Both the position numbers and the translations under genes were made by a program. This document shows positions 12,518-23,362 of a DNA stretch of 64,000 bases, in pieces. Each line of letters opens with the position of its first letter. Position 1 is the first letter of the stretch. Source of the stretch: Stropharia rugosoannulata (lineage: Eukaryota > Basidiomycota > Agaricomycetes > Agaricales > Strophariaceae). The stretch is taken from the NCBI GenBank assembly GCA_028532985.1, contig JANCIK010000012.1:2356001-2420000 (forward strand), read 5' to 3'. The notes under the pieces were generated by a model. That model worked only from the letters and a program-made list of their open reading frames with translations. It was not told where the DNA came from and did no database searches.

Positions 12518-15500
12518 ATGTCTACCTTCACGCATACCAATGCAGACCACGCACCAGACTCGGCCCTTCAGACCACAAACCAACTACTGCTTGACCCCAT
12601 GGACCCAATAATTGAAAGCACTGGACAACAACGTAAGATATTGAGTATATTTTATCTCTAGTGTTATTGTATTAATAATTTATTGTTTCAATCCTCTGTT
12701 ACTTCTTCATGATGCCATTATCAATCTGTGCAAATTCTGTGGAATATAGATGAAGTTCACGGCATACAAAGTAGGTGTGATTTATCTATTACCCCCAAAT
12801 GAAGAATTAACCCACATTTTAGCGGTTAATCCATCCCTCGAAGGGCACGACATACTGGCGGCTGAAGGTGCGACTGTCGCCTTCCACTTATAGCTCCACA
12901 GAGTCTTATATTCGTCATATTATTAGGTCCAGACATTGCAGCCAACACGGCTGAGCATACCGAGCAGAGTCGGGCTAGTAAAGCCGTCCTCTACAACACT
13001 ATATATCTTTCCAGCGCCGCGGCTATTGCTAAGCAGAAGACGTCGCAAACTAGTCCCAAGGAACCAGAGGCGGATGTGGAGCACATTGTCTCACCAGAAC
13101 TATCGCAATCCGATCCAATTTTCGGTCAAAAGGTCTTTCTGAGCAGTAAGGATCATTCCTGTCTGCATTTTCGTCTTGTCTCACCCTACAATACAGGCAA
13201 TGGAAATGACGAGGCTTTCTATACCATCACCACGGATGAAATATATGCCACTATGAGTGCTGAAGAGGGTATGCTTAAAACCATCACTTCATTGTTGCAA
13301 GATTAAATTTTATGTGTATAGGAACCGCAGTGAAGCATGTGTTTACACTTCTAAATGAAGACAATTCAGGAGGAGTGACAATGCCTTCATTAGTCAGTAG
13401 TAAGTCCCATTGTTGGCTTTTCAATATATGTCTTGACCTTATGTCAGCTTACAATAGATTGGAGGCGCTACAGATACTTGATGAAATTGAAGCACTTGAG
13501 TTATGCTTTGATGCGACAAGAAATGTAGACGAGATTACTCAAGCAATTTTTCTTTATGAAAGATTAGTTTCCGAGTATGCATCTTATTTCAATTCTTTTG
13601 AAAATGTTGGTTTACAGAACAACCTTGGAAATGCATACATGGATCGATTTGACCGAGCTGGAAACATTCAGGATATTGAAGATGCCATCTCTAACCTGCA
13701 ACATGCTGTTAAATCTACTCCTCCAGATTCTCCTGATCTCCCTTCTTGGTGCACCAATCTGGGAAATGCATACATGTGTCGATTTGAACGATGTGGAAAC
13801 ATTCAGGATATTGAAGATGCCATCTCCCAGCTTCAACAGGCTGTTAAATCTACTCCTCCAGATTCTCCTGATCTCACTTCTTGGTGCAACAACCTTGGAA
13901 ATGCGTACATGCGTCGATTTGAACAAGCTGGAAACATTCAGGATATTAAAGATGCCATCTCCCAGCTTCAACAGGCTGTTAAATCTACTCCTTCAGATTC
14001 TCCCAAGCTTGCTTCTTGGTGCAACAACCTTGGAAATGCGTACATGTGTCGATTTGAACGAGCTGGAAACATTCAGGATATTAAAGATGCCATCTCCCAA
14101 CTCCAACAGGCTGTTAAATCTACTCCTCCAAATTCTCCCAATCTTGCTACAATGTGCAACAACCTGGGAATTGCATACAAACATCGATTTGAACGAGCTG
14201 GAAACAATCAAGATATTGAAGATGCTATCTCCCAGCTTCAACAGGCTGGTAAATCTACTCCTCCAGATTCTCCTGATCTCGCTTCTTGGTGCAACAACCT
14301 GGGAAGTGCATACACGTGTCGATTTCAACAAGCTGGAAACATTCAAGATATTGAAGATGCCATCTCCCAGCTCCAACAGGCTGTTAAATCTACTCCTCCA
14401 GATTCTCCTGATCTCGCTTCTTGGTGCAACAATCTGGGAAATGCATACATGCATCGATTTGGACGAACTGGAAACATTCAGGATATTGAAGATGCCATCA
14501 CTAAGCTCCAACATGCTGTTAAATCTACTCCTCCAGATTCTCCTGATCTCGCTTCTTTGTGCAACAACCTTGGAAATGCATACATGCATCGATTTGAACA
14601 AACTGGAAACATTCAGGATATTGAAGATGGCATTGCTAAGCTCCAACAGGCTGTTAAATCTACTCCTTCAGATTCTCCCAAGCTTGCTTCTTGGTGCATC
14701 AGCCTTGGGAATTTATACAAACTCCGTTTTAACCACCTTCACAACTTCTCTGATCTTGAGAAATGTATTCATATATTGGCTGATGGTGCTGTGTCACACG
14801 GCCCTCCATCTAAACGTCTGGAGTGCGCCATCACTGCGGCTTTCACCACTAAACAACATACCCCACATCTGGACCTTACACAGTGCTTAACTTATTTTTC
14901 CATTGCCATAGGTCTGCTCGCAGAGGTTGCAGGTCTTGAACAAACAATCCACCTTCGATATATAAACCTATACATATATTCAGGCCTTGTGAGTCAAGCT
15001 GTAACTGTTGCATTGGATTTGGATCGAGCAGATCTTGCTCTGGAATGGCTCGAACAAGGCCGCTGCTTGGTGTGGAATCAACTTGGTCAACTTCGCACAC
15101 CAATTGACAAACTCAGGATCAAAAATCCAGATTTAGCTGAGTGCTTTATAACGGTTGCAACTGATTTAGAATCTCATGGTTCTCGTTCATCAATGTCCCC
15201 ATCTGCTCCACTCGATTCACTTGCGCAGAAGATTCACCAGCAGGAAATTATTTTGAGCCATACCACTCATGCTACGAGATACAAGCAGCTTCTTCATGAA
15301 ATTCGCAGTCTTAAAGATTTCCGTGACTTTTTGAAACCACCCCAATGCAGCATCATCCTTTCCTCTATACCCAAAGATGGCCCAATTGTTTTACTCCACA
15401 CATATGGCTCATACTGTGGGGCCCTGGCACTTATATCTGGGGCTGACAATCCTTTGCCCATTCGTTTGGAAAACTTCAGTCAGGATGATGCTGAAAGACT

Positions 15501-16457
15501 GCAGAATGTACTTCAATCCGGTATTCTTCATCACCGCGAGGTTGAAGATGGGGAACGCCTTTCCGGCCGCCGCATAAACCAGGAATCCATATCATATATT
15601 CTGAAAGAACTTTGGTGCAAAATAGTACGCCCAGTCCTTGAAGCTCTGGCATTTTTGGTACGGTATCTTAGGAAATGGTTCAGGGGTAAATATACTAATT
15701 CTATCATTGCTAATAGGTCCCGCGAATGTCTTCAAATCGACCGCGTCTATGGTGGTGTCCAACTGGTCCCTTTTCATTTCTTCCACTCCATGCGTCTGGA
15801 ATCTATGGGTCAGACAACGAGCGACGATCCTGTGTCTCTGACTTTGTCGTTTCATCTTACACGCCAAATGTCCGTTCTGTTAGTGAGAAATTTGTTGCCT
15901 CAGCCGCACCATTCAGTCATACCAAGCTCCTCCTCGTCAGCCAGCCCCACACACCGGGTCTTAGTCCCATCCCTTCAACCACAGCAGAAACGCATGCAGT
16001 TCAAGACATGATGAAAGAAGAACGGCACATTGACACATTGCTGTTGGAAAATGCCCATGCCACTGTCGACAGAGTGAAGTCCGAGATGATCACCCATGGT
16101 TGGGTTCACTTCGCCTGCCACGGAATTCAGAACAGGGGAGATCCTCTACAAAGTGGTGTCTCTCTGCACGACGGTCGCCTTGAGCTTCTCGAGATTATAC
16201 GGCAAAAAATTCCCAACCCCGAGTTCGCTTTTCTGTCGGCTTGTCAAACAAGCAAAGGCGACGTGCAACTGTCGGACGAGGTCGTCCATCTTGCTGCTGG
16301 CATGCTCACTTCTGGCTATCGCGGGGTAGTCGGTACTATGTGGAGCATCTCCGATCACTATGGTCCAGAATTTGCCAAGTTGTTTTATCAATATTTGCTC
16401 AGCGACAACAGAACGGGTGGATTGGATAGCACTCGTGCAGCGTATGCCTCGGATTAA
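12518..16457 (+). CDS. TPR-CHAT (caspase-like) protein, eight exons, truncated C-terminus
   Basis: A tetratricopeptide-repeat protein with a C-terminal CHAT domain (caspase HetF-associated with TPRs), a cysteine-peptidase fold linked to regulated cell death. Exons: 12518-12632, 12750-12770, 12823-12867, 12927-13145, 13197-13268, 13322-13399, 13448-15657 and 15717-16457. All introns are GT-AG, 48-117 bp, and every phase matches, giving 1166 aa. Exon 2 is only 21 nt. Residues about 238-614 hold nine 45-residue TPR-like units, each with LGNAY and GNIQDIEDAI motifs and nearly identical to one another. The CHAT region shows LWWCPTGPFSFLPLHA, then catalytic His near residue 1055 (WVHFACHG) and catalytic Cys near 1096 (FLSACQT), followed by SGYRGVVGTMWSI. 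The final TAA at 16,455 interrupts a family-like tail that remains open downstream. Start chosen at MSTFTHTN because it precedes a clean donor. Confidence 0.88.
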
Positions 16458-16541
16458 GCCACGAGGCAAATGCGAGAGAGGCTTGGAGATAGCGAGACAT
16501 CATTCTTGACCTGGGTTCCATATGTGCATTACGGATACTGA
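16458..16541 (+). pseudogene. Decayed C-terminal tail of the TPR-CHAT gene
   Basis: In the same frame, directly after the TAA at 16,455-16,457, the sequence encodes ATRQMRERLGD followed by a stretch containing WVPYVHYGY and then TGA. CHAT proteins of agaricomycetes commonly end with a segment of this kind (a conserved WVP(F/Y)VH ending). The annotated stop is therefore probably a nonsense change inside the ancestral frame. A 43-nt intron could also skip the stop (donor near 16,412, acceptor at 16,457), but the donor is weak. Confidence 0.7.
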
Positions 16542-16739
16542 TCTTGATTTCATTTCATTGTTATACTGGTATGATTTATCATTAGTGATTTCTGCCATAT
16601 TATGTATGCTTGTAATGCGATTCGTGAGTCCAACGCAGTGCTAATGTTATGGCCATTGGATATTATCCAGTATCCGTCTTGTGCTCTTCGAGTTTAGGGT
16701 TCGCCAGAGACCGGCCTGTCTATGAGGGAGGTTCCATCG

Positions 16740-19700
16740 GTCCTATGTAGGTAAATGCAGTACGTGCGAGTGTCACCCCAGTTCCCCGCCCCGGCGCTCC
16801 GCTCCGTTCTATCAGCGCACTCCACAAAGAGGCCCGCCCACGCCCCGCATAAGGCTGCAGAGCGCACATCACTCCGCCATCGCGTTCGCGATGATATCGC
16901 GGTGCGCTGTGGCCACGTGGCGCGCCCGTGTCCGAGCCTTATCTCTGTCCTTTAGTCAACACCTCGCATGCTTGCGCCATGCACGTTGCGGGACCTGCCT
17001 TGCCCCGCCCCGCCCCACCACACCCATTCCTGCCCGGTCCGAACCCTACATGTGCATGGGGCCTTCCTGCTTCTGCTACTGCGCCCAAATCTGTTCTCCT
17101 CACGTGCATCCCGCATCCAGCATACAACCTAGTTAATACCACAGGAGCTATAGTAACCTGGTGTAAACATAAATGTTTTTAGAAAGTTAAGCTGGAAGCT
17201 TGCAAGAAACTTGACGACGTGAATATCACCAAGTCAATCTGGCGGAGCTCTAAACACGGCAGGTTCCGTTCGCACGTGATGCGACAAAAGTGCTGTCACC
17301 TGGGTCAACAGCGGACCCCTCTGTAGCTTATGCTCGTCGTGCTTGTGCTTTCAAACTGTGGATACCGGCAACCCTAAAATGTAGGGAATGCTATGAGGAC
17401 GCGGAACCTGACTTGTTCACGACGTATCTGGGTGGTGGTCCGTGGAGAAGGACGGGACGAGGTGGTGGTACGTGTCAATTTAGGCTGCTGTCGTTCTTCG
17501 TTATATCCTGACTGCTCTGTGTACCCGTTAGGGTTTACTACGCGTGAAATGGGTCTGCATACCGCTCACAAGGTATGTGCTCGTCTATCACCTGCCTCGA
17601 TGCGTGGTTTATGCATTCTTTGTTTGTCTAGCCCGTCATCTCCGTCTCCTTCACTGCCCTCGCTGGCGGCCCTCTGTTTGTGCAGGTCTTGCTACTTGTA
17701 GACTAGTCTTCCTGTGGCCTCTCCTCGACGTCTCTCTCCGCATGGTCGCGCTGGTTGCGTCCAACATCCGTCCATCTACGCGACCTGCTTAGCCTACCCG
17801 CGTCCCTTTCACGACATCACAAAGTCAGCCCGTGTTCGGATAGTAGCTTGATATCACTGGGCGCTGCGCGGATCACCTTCAGTCCCTACTACTTCTACCA
17901 GTTGACCTTGGTTTCATATACATCCCGCCCTTCTTGGGGTGCCCTCTGTGTGGTTTGGATCCGTTCACTCAAATATTCGATTACTCGAGCATGCTGATGG
18001 ACTACCTGTCTTCGCCTTGCCTTGCATCCCCGCTGTGCCTCGCCTCCCTGCGATGGACCTTTTCCACAGCAGAACGGCGCGCTTTCCGGGACATCCATGC
18101 ATGCCTCCCCTTTCGGCCCCCATACATCCCTCCCCGTACACGCTCTGTTCGGCCCGCCCTATACTTACGCCGTCCGTTCATGCATTCATTCTGCGGCCTC
18201 AGGACGTCCCTCCTGCGAGCTCATCACTCCCTTCCCTTGCCCCCGCTCCTGCTCGCCCGTGACGTCGATACACGCCACATCTGCGTTACGCCATGCCCCA
18301 TTTGACGCGTCATATCTTTCCGCATCCATTTCATCGCGTCCCGTTCCGTTGCATCGCGTTGCATTGTACTACGCGCCGTTCTGTTTGACCTGAGGCACGG
18401 GCTCGATGCGCATGAAGGCACTGCAGGCTACGCAATCGTGCGGTCCTCCGTGTGTCATGTGTGGAGTGGTACGATGTGGGGTGGGTATGTCGCGGGTGTG
18501 GAGGCAGGGATGGACGGAGGGTGCGCGGTGAGCGCAAAGGCCGTGGAGGTTGCGTGGAGGCGGGGTCTGTGCGGGAAAGAGTGCGTGGAGGTGGGTGGGT
18601 AGATCAAGTTCCCGCTGCTGTGATCAGGTGGGGTGGATGTTGCGACAGGCTATGCAGGGACTCTGGCTCGGTCTGGGTACATGTTACACTAGCCCGTTCT
18701 CTCGGATCCATTGTCACAGGTCTTTACCCCAGCATACTCACACGCCTGGCGCATTGCGTCGCATTCCATCACACCCCGCACGGCTAGTCTGCATATGACC
18801 TGCCCTTGAGCACCGTCTCGCTGATTTCGTCCAAAGTCTGGCCATCTCTGCGATGTTCCCCGCCCTCCTGGACATCGCAGAGAGAACCCCCTCTCGCCCT
18901 TCCTGGAGTGCGCTCTGTAAGTTCAAGGTCCGGGTCCTATCCCCACCTAACCCACGATGCGCCTCGCCGTCCTTGCCATGTACCTCCCACAATGAAACGG
19001 CATCCCACGCGGCTCCCCGGAACAGACGGCATACATTACACATCCATGCTCCATGTAGTCCCCTTATACCCTCCATCCCATCCCAGCTCCAGCTCCCGTC
19101 CCGCTCCCGTCCATCCCCCATGTGTTCCTATCCCGGCCAGGCTCCTGCGACACACACTCACCCCCTTCACTCGTACTCCGCGTCCATCTCATCGCTCGTA
19201 TCCCGTTATGTTCGTCGTATCCCGTCCCGCGCATCCCACCACAATAGGCACCACCCCATGCAACCTGCCAGAGTGGGCCACGCGCACAGGTTCTGCTAGC
19301 GCGCAGTCCCGCGGTCTGGTATGCGCGCGCTGGTAGGACGAGGGGAGGGGACCAGGAGGGGGAGGGATGCGCAGGATGCACGGGCGTGAGCGGTGAGCGC
19401 GGGAGGGCGCAGAAGCGGTATAGGTGGGGTGTGATGCGCAAGAAGGATGGGACCATGGGTACGGTGATCAGGAAAGAGGCGAAGGGGGGAGAGGTTTACC
19501 TCGCAATCTGGTCCTTCCTTGTGTCGGGCACAATTATGCGTTGCTTAGAACCTGCGGACCCCTTTCGTTGCTCTCGACCTCGAGCTCCCATAGCCAACCT
19601 GGCTCTCAGATCCCCGCGCTTTAGCCTTCTAAGTGGTGAGCTTGTATACTCTGTTTATGTGTCATTAATGTGTATCATCTCTGATCTTCTTTAATCTGCC

Positions 19701-21850
19701 AACGGGATTGCAATGACTATACATTGAGAGCGGGCGCCTCGGGGGCAGATGCCATCCATTTTTGGGGCACGCGGGCAATGCCGGTCGGGAAGAGGATTTC
19801 TGTACAGCCACGTACGTCTTCTTCTGTCGTTGCCGCCTCTACACGTCATGTTCGTGCTCTCAAACTCTAGATACCTGCGACACTAAAATGTACGGAATAC
19901 AGTGGGTGCGAACCTGACCTGCTCACGACGTGTCTTGCGAGGACAAGGAGTACAGGATAGCAAATATGACCTGTTCGCGCGGCTATGGAGAGGAGAGGAG
20001 AGAGTGACTGGATGGGATGCCTGTGAGATGCGCATGGCGTTCCCAACCTAGCTGGCCCTTGGAAGGTGGTGGTACATTTCAGTTTAGGGCTGCTGCCGTT
20101 GTTTGCCCAGCTCACTGCTCTGTGTATTCATTAGAGCATGTTATGATCCAGTCCGTATACCGCTCGAACCCGTTTGCCCCGGCCTCGTTTATGCCTGCTG
20201 TGTCTGAATAGCCCGTCGTCTCCGTCTCCCTTGCTGCCCTCGCTGCCCTCTGCTTGTGCAGGTCTTGCTATTTGTAGGCTTGAACAAATGTGACCTCCCC
20301 TCCCCGGCCCTCTCTGCACACTCGCGCTAGTTGCATCCAACGTCCTTCTATCTCCTCGATGTGCTCCGCTCACCTGCGTCCCCTCTTTGATATTGCAGAG
20401 ACAAACGCCGTAGTCGCATTGTAATTTGATGCCATTGAGCGCCCGCTTCAGGTCCCACTACTCCTAACAGCCTGTCTTGGTTCCATATTCATTCCCGCCC
20501 TTCTTGGAGTGCACCCTGTGTGGTCCGGATTCTGATCCGCTTATTCAAGTACTCGTGCATGCGGATGTACCAACTGGCGTATGGGCTTTTTCCGCCTTTT
20601 CTTGGGTGCACCTCCATGCACCTCGCCGTCCCCTCGATGGGCCTTCCACAACGGCCCGGCGGCTGACGCACTTTCAAAAAAAAATCCAGCGTACGTCCCT
20701 CCCCGCTCCTGCATACACCATCCTGTACCCGCCTCACCTCACCCTCGATGCACCGCTCTGCCCTCCACCACCTCACAGGCCTCGCATCACGTCCAAAGTC
20801 CGGCCATCTCCATGACAGAGCCCGCCAGTCCACCCTCTTCCTCCACGATGCAGAGGCAGCCCGCGCGCGTCTAATTGCTCTTTAATGTTGGGCTCTGCAA
20901 GCCTCAGGTCTGCAGGCTCGAGTACTCGCGCACGCGGATGTGTGCTGGCTGGCGTGCTTTTCCCCGCCTTCTGAGGACGCCTTACACGACTCCCAAGCAA
21001 CATACGACATACATTACAATTACACATCCGACTTCAGTCAGCCGTTTGTGCCTTCATCGTGCGCGCTGTATAACCGTGCGTGCCGCTGTCCCTTCACCCA
21101 GGCAGCGTCGAGCCAAGCGTCCACAAACTCCTTTCTGGGTTTTACAGACCATTTCCGGTGAGACCATGTCCACTCCCTTCGTCCCCAGCCAGTGACCCCC
21201 CTCCCGCGCCGTCCTTTCTTGCTCACCCTTCCCCCGGTGTTTTCCCTGAAAAGATATGTGTTCACGCTCGTTCCGACTATGTCTCGTGAGTCTCTCCCCT
21301 CTCGGTCATGTGTATCTATGTCCTGCGTTGCCCTCTGTCCCCCCTTCCCGCCAACTATAAACTGCTCAAGAGGCTATGTGTAGCTCGACTGGATCGCCTC
21401 CCACGCGCTTCTGCTCTGCACAGACATATATTGTATTTCCCACGTTCCTCGACCGGTCCTGCTCCAGCTTACCCGTCCATCAAGTACATCGCATTAACCT
21501 GCCAGCAGCCTCCCCCTGCGGTGTCCTCGCTTGGTCCTCCTACACGCACGCGTGCCCACTCCGACTGTATGCATCGTGTCTCACGCCCACGGTGCCCCTT
21601 CTATGATCGTCTGCCTGTTCAATCCGGTACACCCCAACTACCTTCACTTCCGGCCTGCCACTCCTGCTCGTCGCTGTGCAGACTCATATATATCGCACCC
21701 CCTCTCTTGCCAAGCTCTAATGTGCCCTCTCCACTTGAAGATTGTAATCTCTACTTTAAGTCACCCCCCGCGGTATCTATTGCCCGCTGGTCACGCATCG
21801 GTGGCCTATCAAATTTGTATTGTATTGATTTTTATATATACTCCATCCAT
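16740..21850 (+). repeat. GC-rich dispersed repeat, block 4
   Basis: The longest repeat block. The landmark GCGTCCAACATCCGTCCATC near 17,757, its variant TTCGTCCAAAGTCTGGCCATC-like near 18,820 (about 1.06 kb apart), a third near 20,335 and a fourth near 20,787 show multiple unit copies. Other shared landmarks are CACGCTCTGTTCGGCC (18,138; compare 5500 and 33,575), GATGCGCATGAAGGCACTG (18,404) and GTGGGCCACGCGCACAGGTT (19,273; compare 34,160). GAACCTGCGGACCCC (19,549), GCGCCTCGGGGGCA (19,735) and CTCACGACGTGTCTTGCG (19,922) also recur elsewhere. The end (21,400-21,700) matches 31,190-31,400 and 34,780-34,870. No coding sequence is supported. Confidence 0.8.
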
Positions 21851-22330
21851 CCTGTAATTTGGATCTATCTATTTCTAAAGATCTCAATTTTTACTGTTGC
21901 TTGAGCGGTTTGCACGGAGTGTATCTGAGCTGTATGAATTACGCAGTGCGCTTGCAACCTCGAGGCGCGCTTCACTAGAAGCTACCCGTGGGAACGCGCG
22001 TTGGTTGGCAGAATAGCAGTGCTGCCCATCATCGCGCTTATACTGACTCCAGGGTCCCTTTTTTGCTATGACCCCTCCCAGGTGCATAAAAAATCTACGT
22101 GCATCATGTAGATCATTTTAATTTGTATTGGTCAGTCCCGTTTAGATGGAGGGCTTGTTCAACGTGATGGGTGGTTCCGTATGAGATGAGGTCCAACGCA
22201 GGTGTGTAGTCCTGTTGTTTACAACTCATGCATGCATAGAAATGGTTAAGCCACCGATTTTAGCATACTATAGAAAAAGCTGCGCAAATTAGTCTACATA
22301 GCCGTCCAACAATATCCATTGTCTTCTCTT
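21851..22330. other. Region 3' of the secreted-protein gene
   Basis: AT-rich sequence between the repeat block and the stop codon of the minus-strand gene at 22,331. It would hold that gene's 3' untranslated region. I see no other feature. Confidence 0.4.
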
Positions 22331-22931
22331 CTACCCATGGCGCGCGTGATGAGCAGAAGCATGTGCCGCAATGCCCGAGTGCGTAGCATGTTCAAAAGAA
22401 GCCTGTGCCTCTTCGTTGCTCTCATGTGCGCGTTGGAGACTATGCTTGTGGTGCTCCGTTAGACCGTGTATAAGCGCACTGACAGTGATATTGCGGTGCG
22501 TCGTACCCAGGTTGTCGAGTTGCGCTGCCTGCGTGCGGTGCGCCTGTGCGCTGTCAAGGTGCGTCTGCATCTCGAGGACTTGGATCCCGTGCACAAGGTG
22601 GTGCGTTGGGTTGCTGTTGAACGCGTCCAGGTGTGCGTTGTACGCGCTCGTGTGCGCGTCGGCGGCTGCTTTGTGCGCGTGGCTGGCAATGTTGACGTTC
22701 TATGCCGTAGCTTCGTGCGTGGAGGCGAACGTGTGCGTTTCCATGCACCTCACGAGCTCTGGTTCTCGGGCGTCGCGCTATGGAAAACTTTAGGTGCAAT
22801 ACGATACGGATGGGAATGAACTGTACCCTAAGCAGCGCGACACCACTGGTGTGGACATAAGGCGACGGGAGTGCGCAGACAGATACGGAAAGCAGAGTAG
22901 CGGCAGCAAGTAAAATACTAAGGACACACAT
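22331..22931 (-). CDS. Small secreted histidine-rich protein (three exons)
   Basis: Proposed exons are 22931-22827, 22777-22754 (24 nt) and 22699-22331. Introns are 49 and 54 bp with GT-AG borders (the second donor is GTGAGG), all in phase 0, giving 165 aa. Residues 1-20 form a classic signal peptide (short N-region, then SILLAAATLLSVSV, then a CALPS cleavage context). A dibasic LLRRDA site near residue 35 could be a Kex2-type processing site. The remainder is predicted helical, rich in Ala, His, Gln and Thr, and has no cysteine after the signal. I count 22 histidines in the protein, in patterns such as TEHHKHS and AHASAHHARHG. I do not recognise a family; secreted helical or metal-binding roles are guesses. 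Without splicing, frame stops would break it, which supports the introns. An LTR element sits 8 bp before the ATG. Confidence 0.68.
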
Positions 22932-22939
22932 TGTTCTGA

Positions 22940-23303
22940 TGTAAGATTGTGTTTGTGTGTGGGTGCGAGCGACGACTTGTGTGGTCGTCTTGAGGGTGAT
23001 GCTCAAGAAAAGGGGAAAAGACTAATAGAATGACTGTGCTGGATAGACTTGCGTCTTCTGGGGCAGCTGTAACGAGCTCTTGGATGGTAAACGAAGGTGG
23101 GTGGTAATTCACTGCCTCCATACAATGTACATCCAGACTTTAAATACTGTAGAAGTAGTTTAGTGATTAATTAAACGTAAAATTTATCCCAAGGAACAAC
23201 CGAGGCAGTGTGTAGATCCGAGAAACCTCTGAGGGTAAATGTATTGACCGTCGAGGATACCAAATAGGTGTTTTCCATGCGTAGCCGTTTCGCGTTCCTT
23301 ACA
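22940..23303 (-). repeat. 3' LTR of the gag-only element
   Basis: 364 bp, matching the other LTR base for base as far as I can read. Read on the minus strand it contains a TATTTAAAG TATA-like motif near 23,145. It also contains an ATG whose frame (23,121 down to 22,918) runs out of the LTR and overlaps the start of the secreted-protein gene out of frame. Confidence 0.92.
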
Positions 23304-23362
23304 TCCCATACCCACTTTGGATGCTGAGTTCCACCTCAGCGCGGAGTCAGGACTTGTTATCT

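Noticed and set aside
13577..14890. A 437-codon frame and antisense frames of 119 and 217 codons over the TPR array
   Set aside because: These are shadow frames kept open by the repeated 135-bp unit; the in-phase TPR frame with LGNAY motifs is the real one.
22371..22819. Cys/Val/Arg-rich plus-strand frames of 140 and 117 codons
   Set aside because: They are antisense to the secreted-protein exons; the minus-strand model has a signal peptide and matching splice phases.
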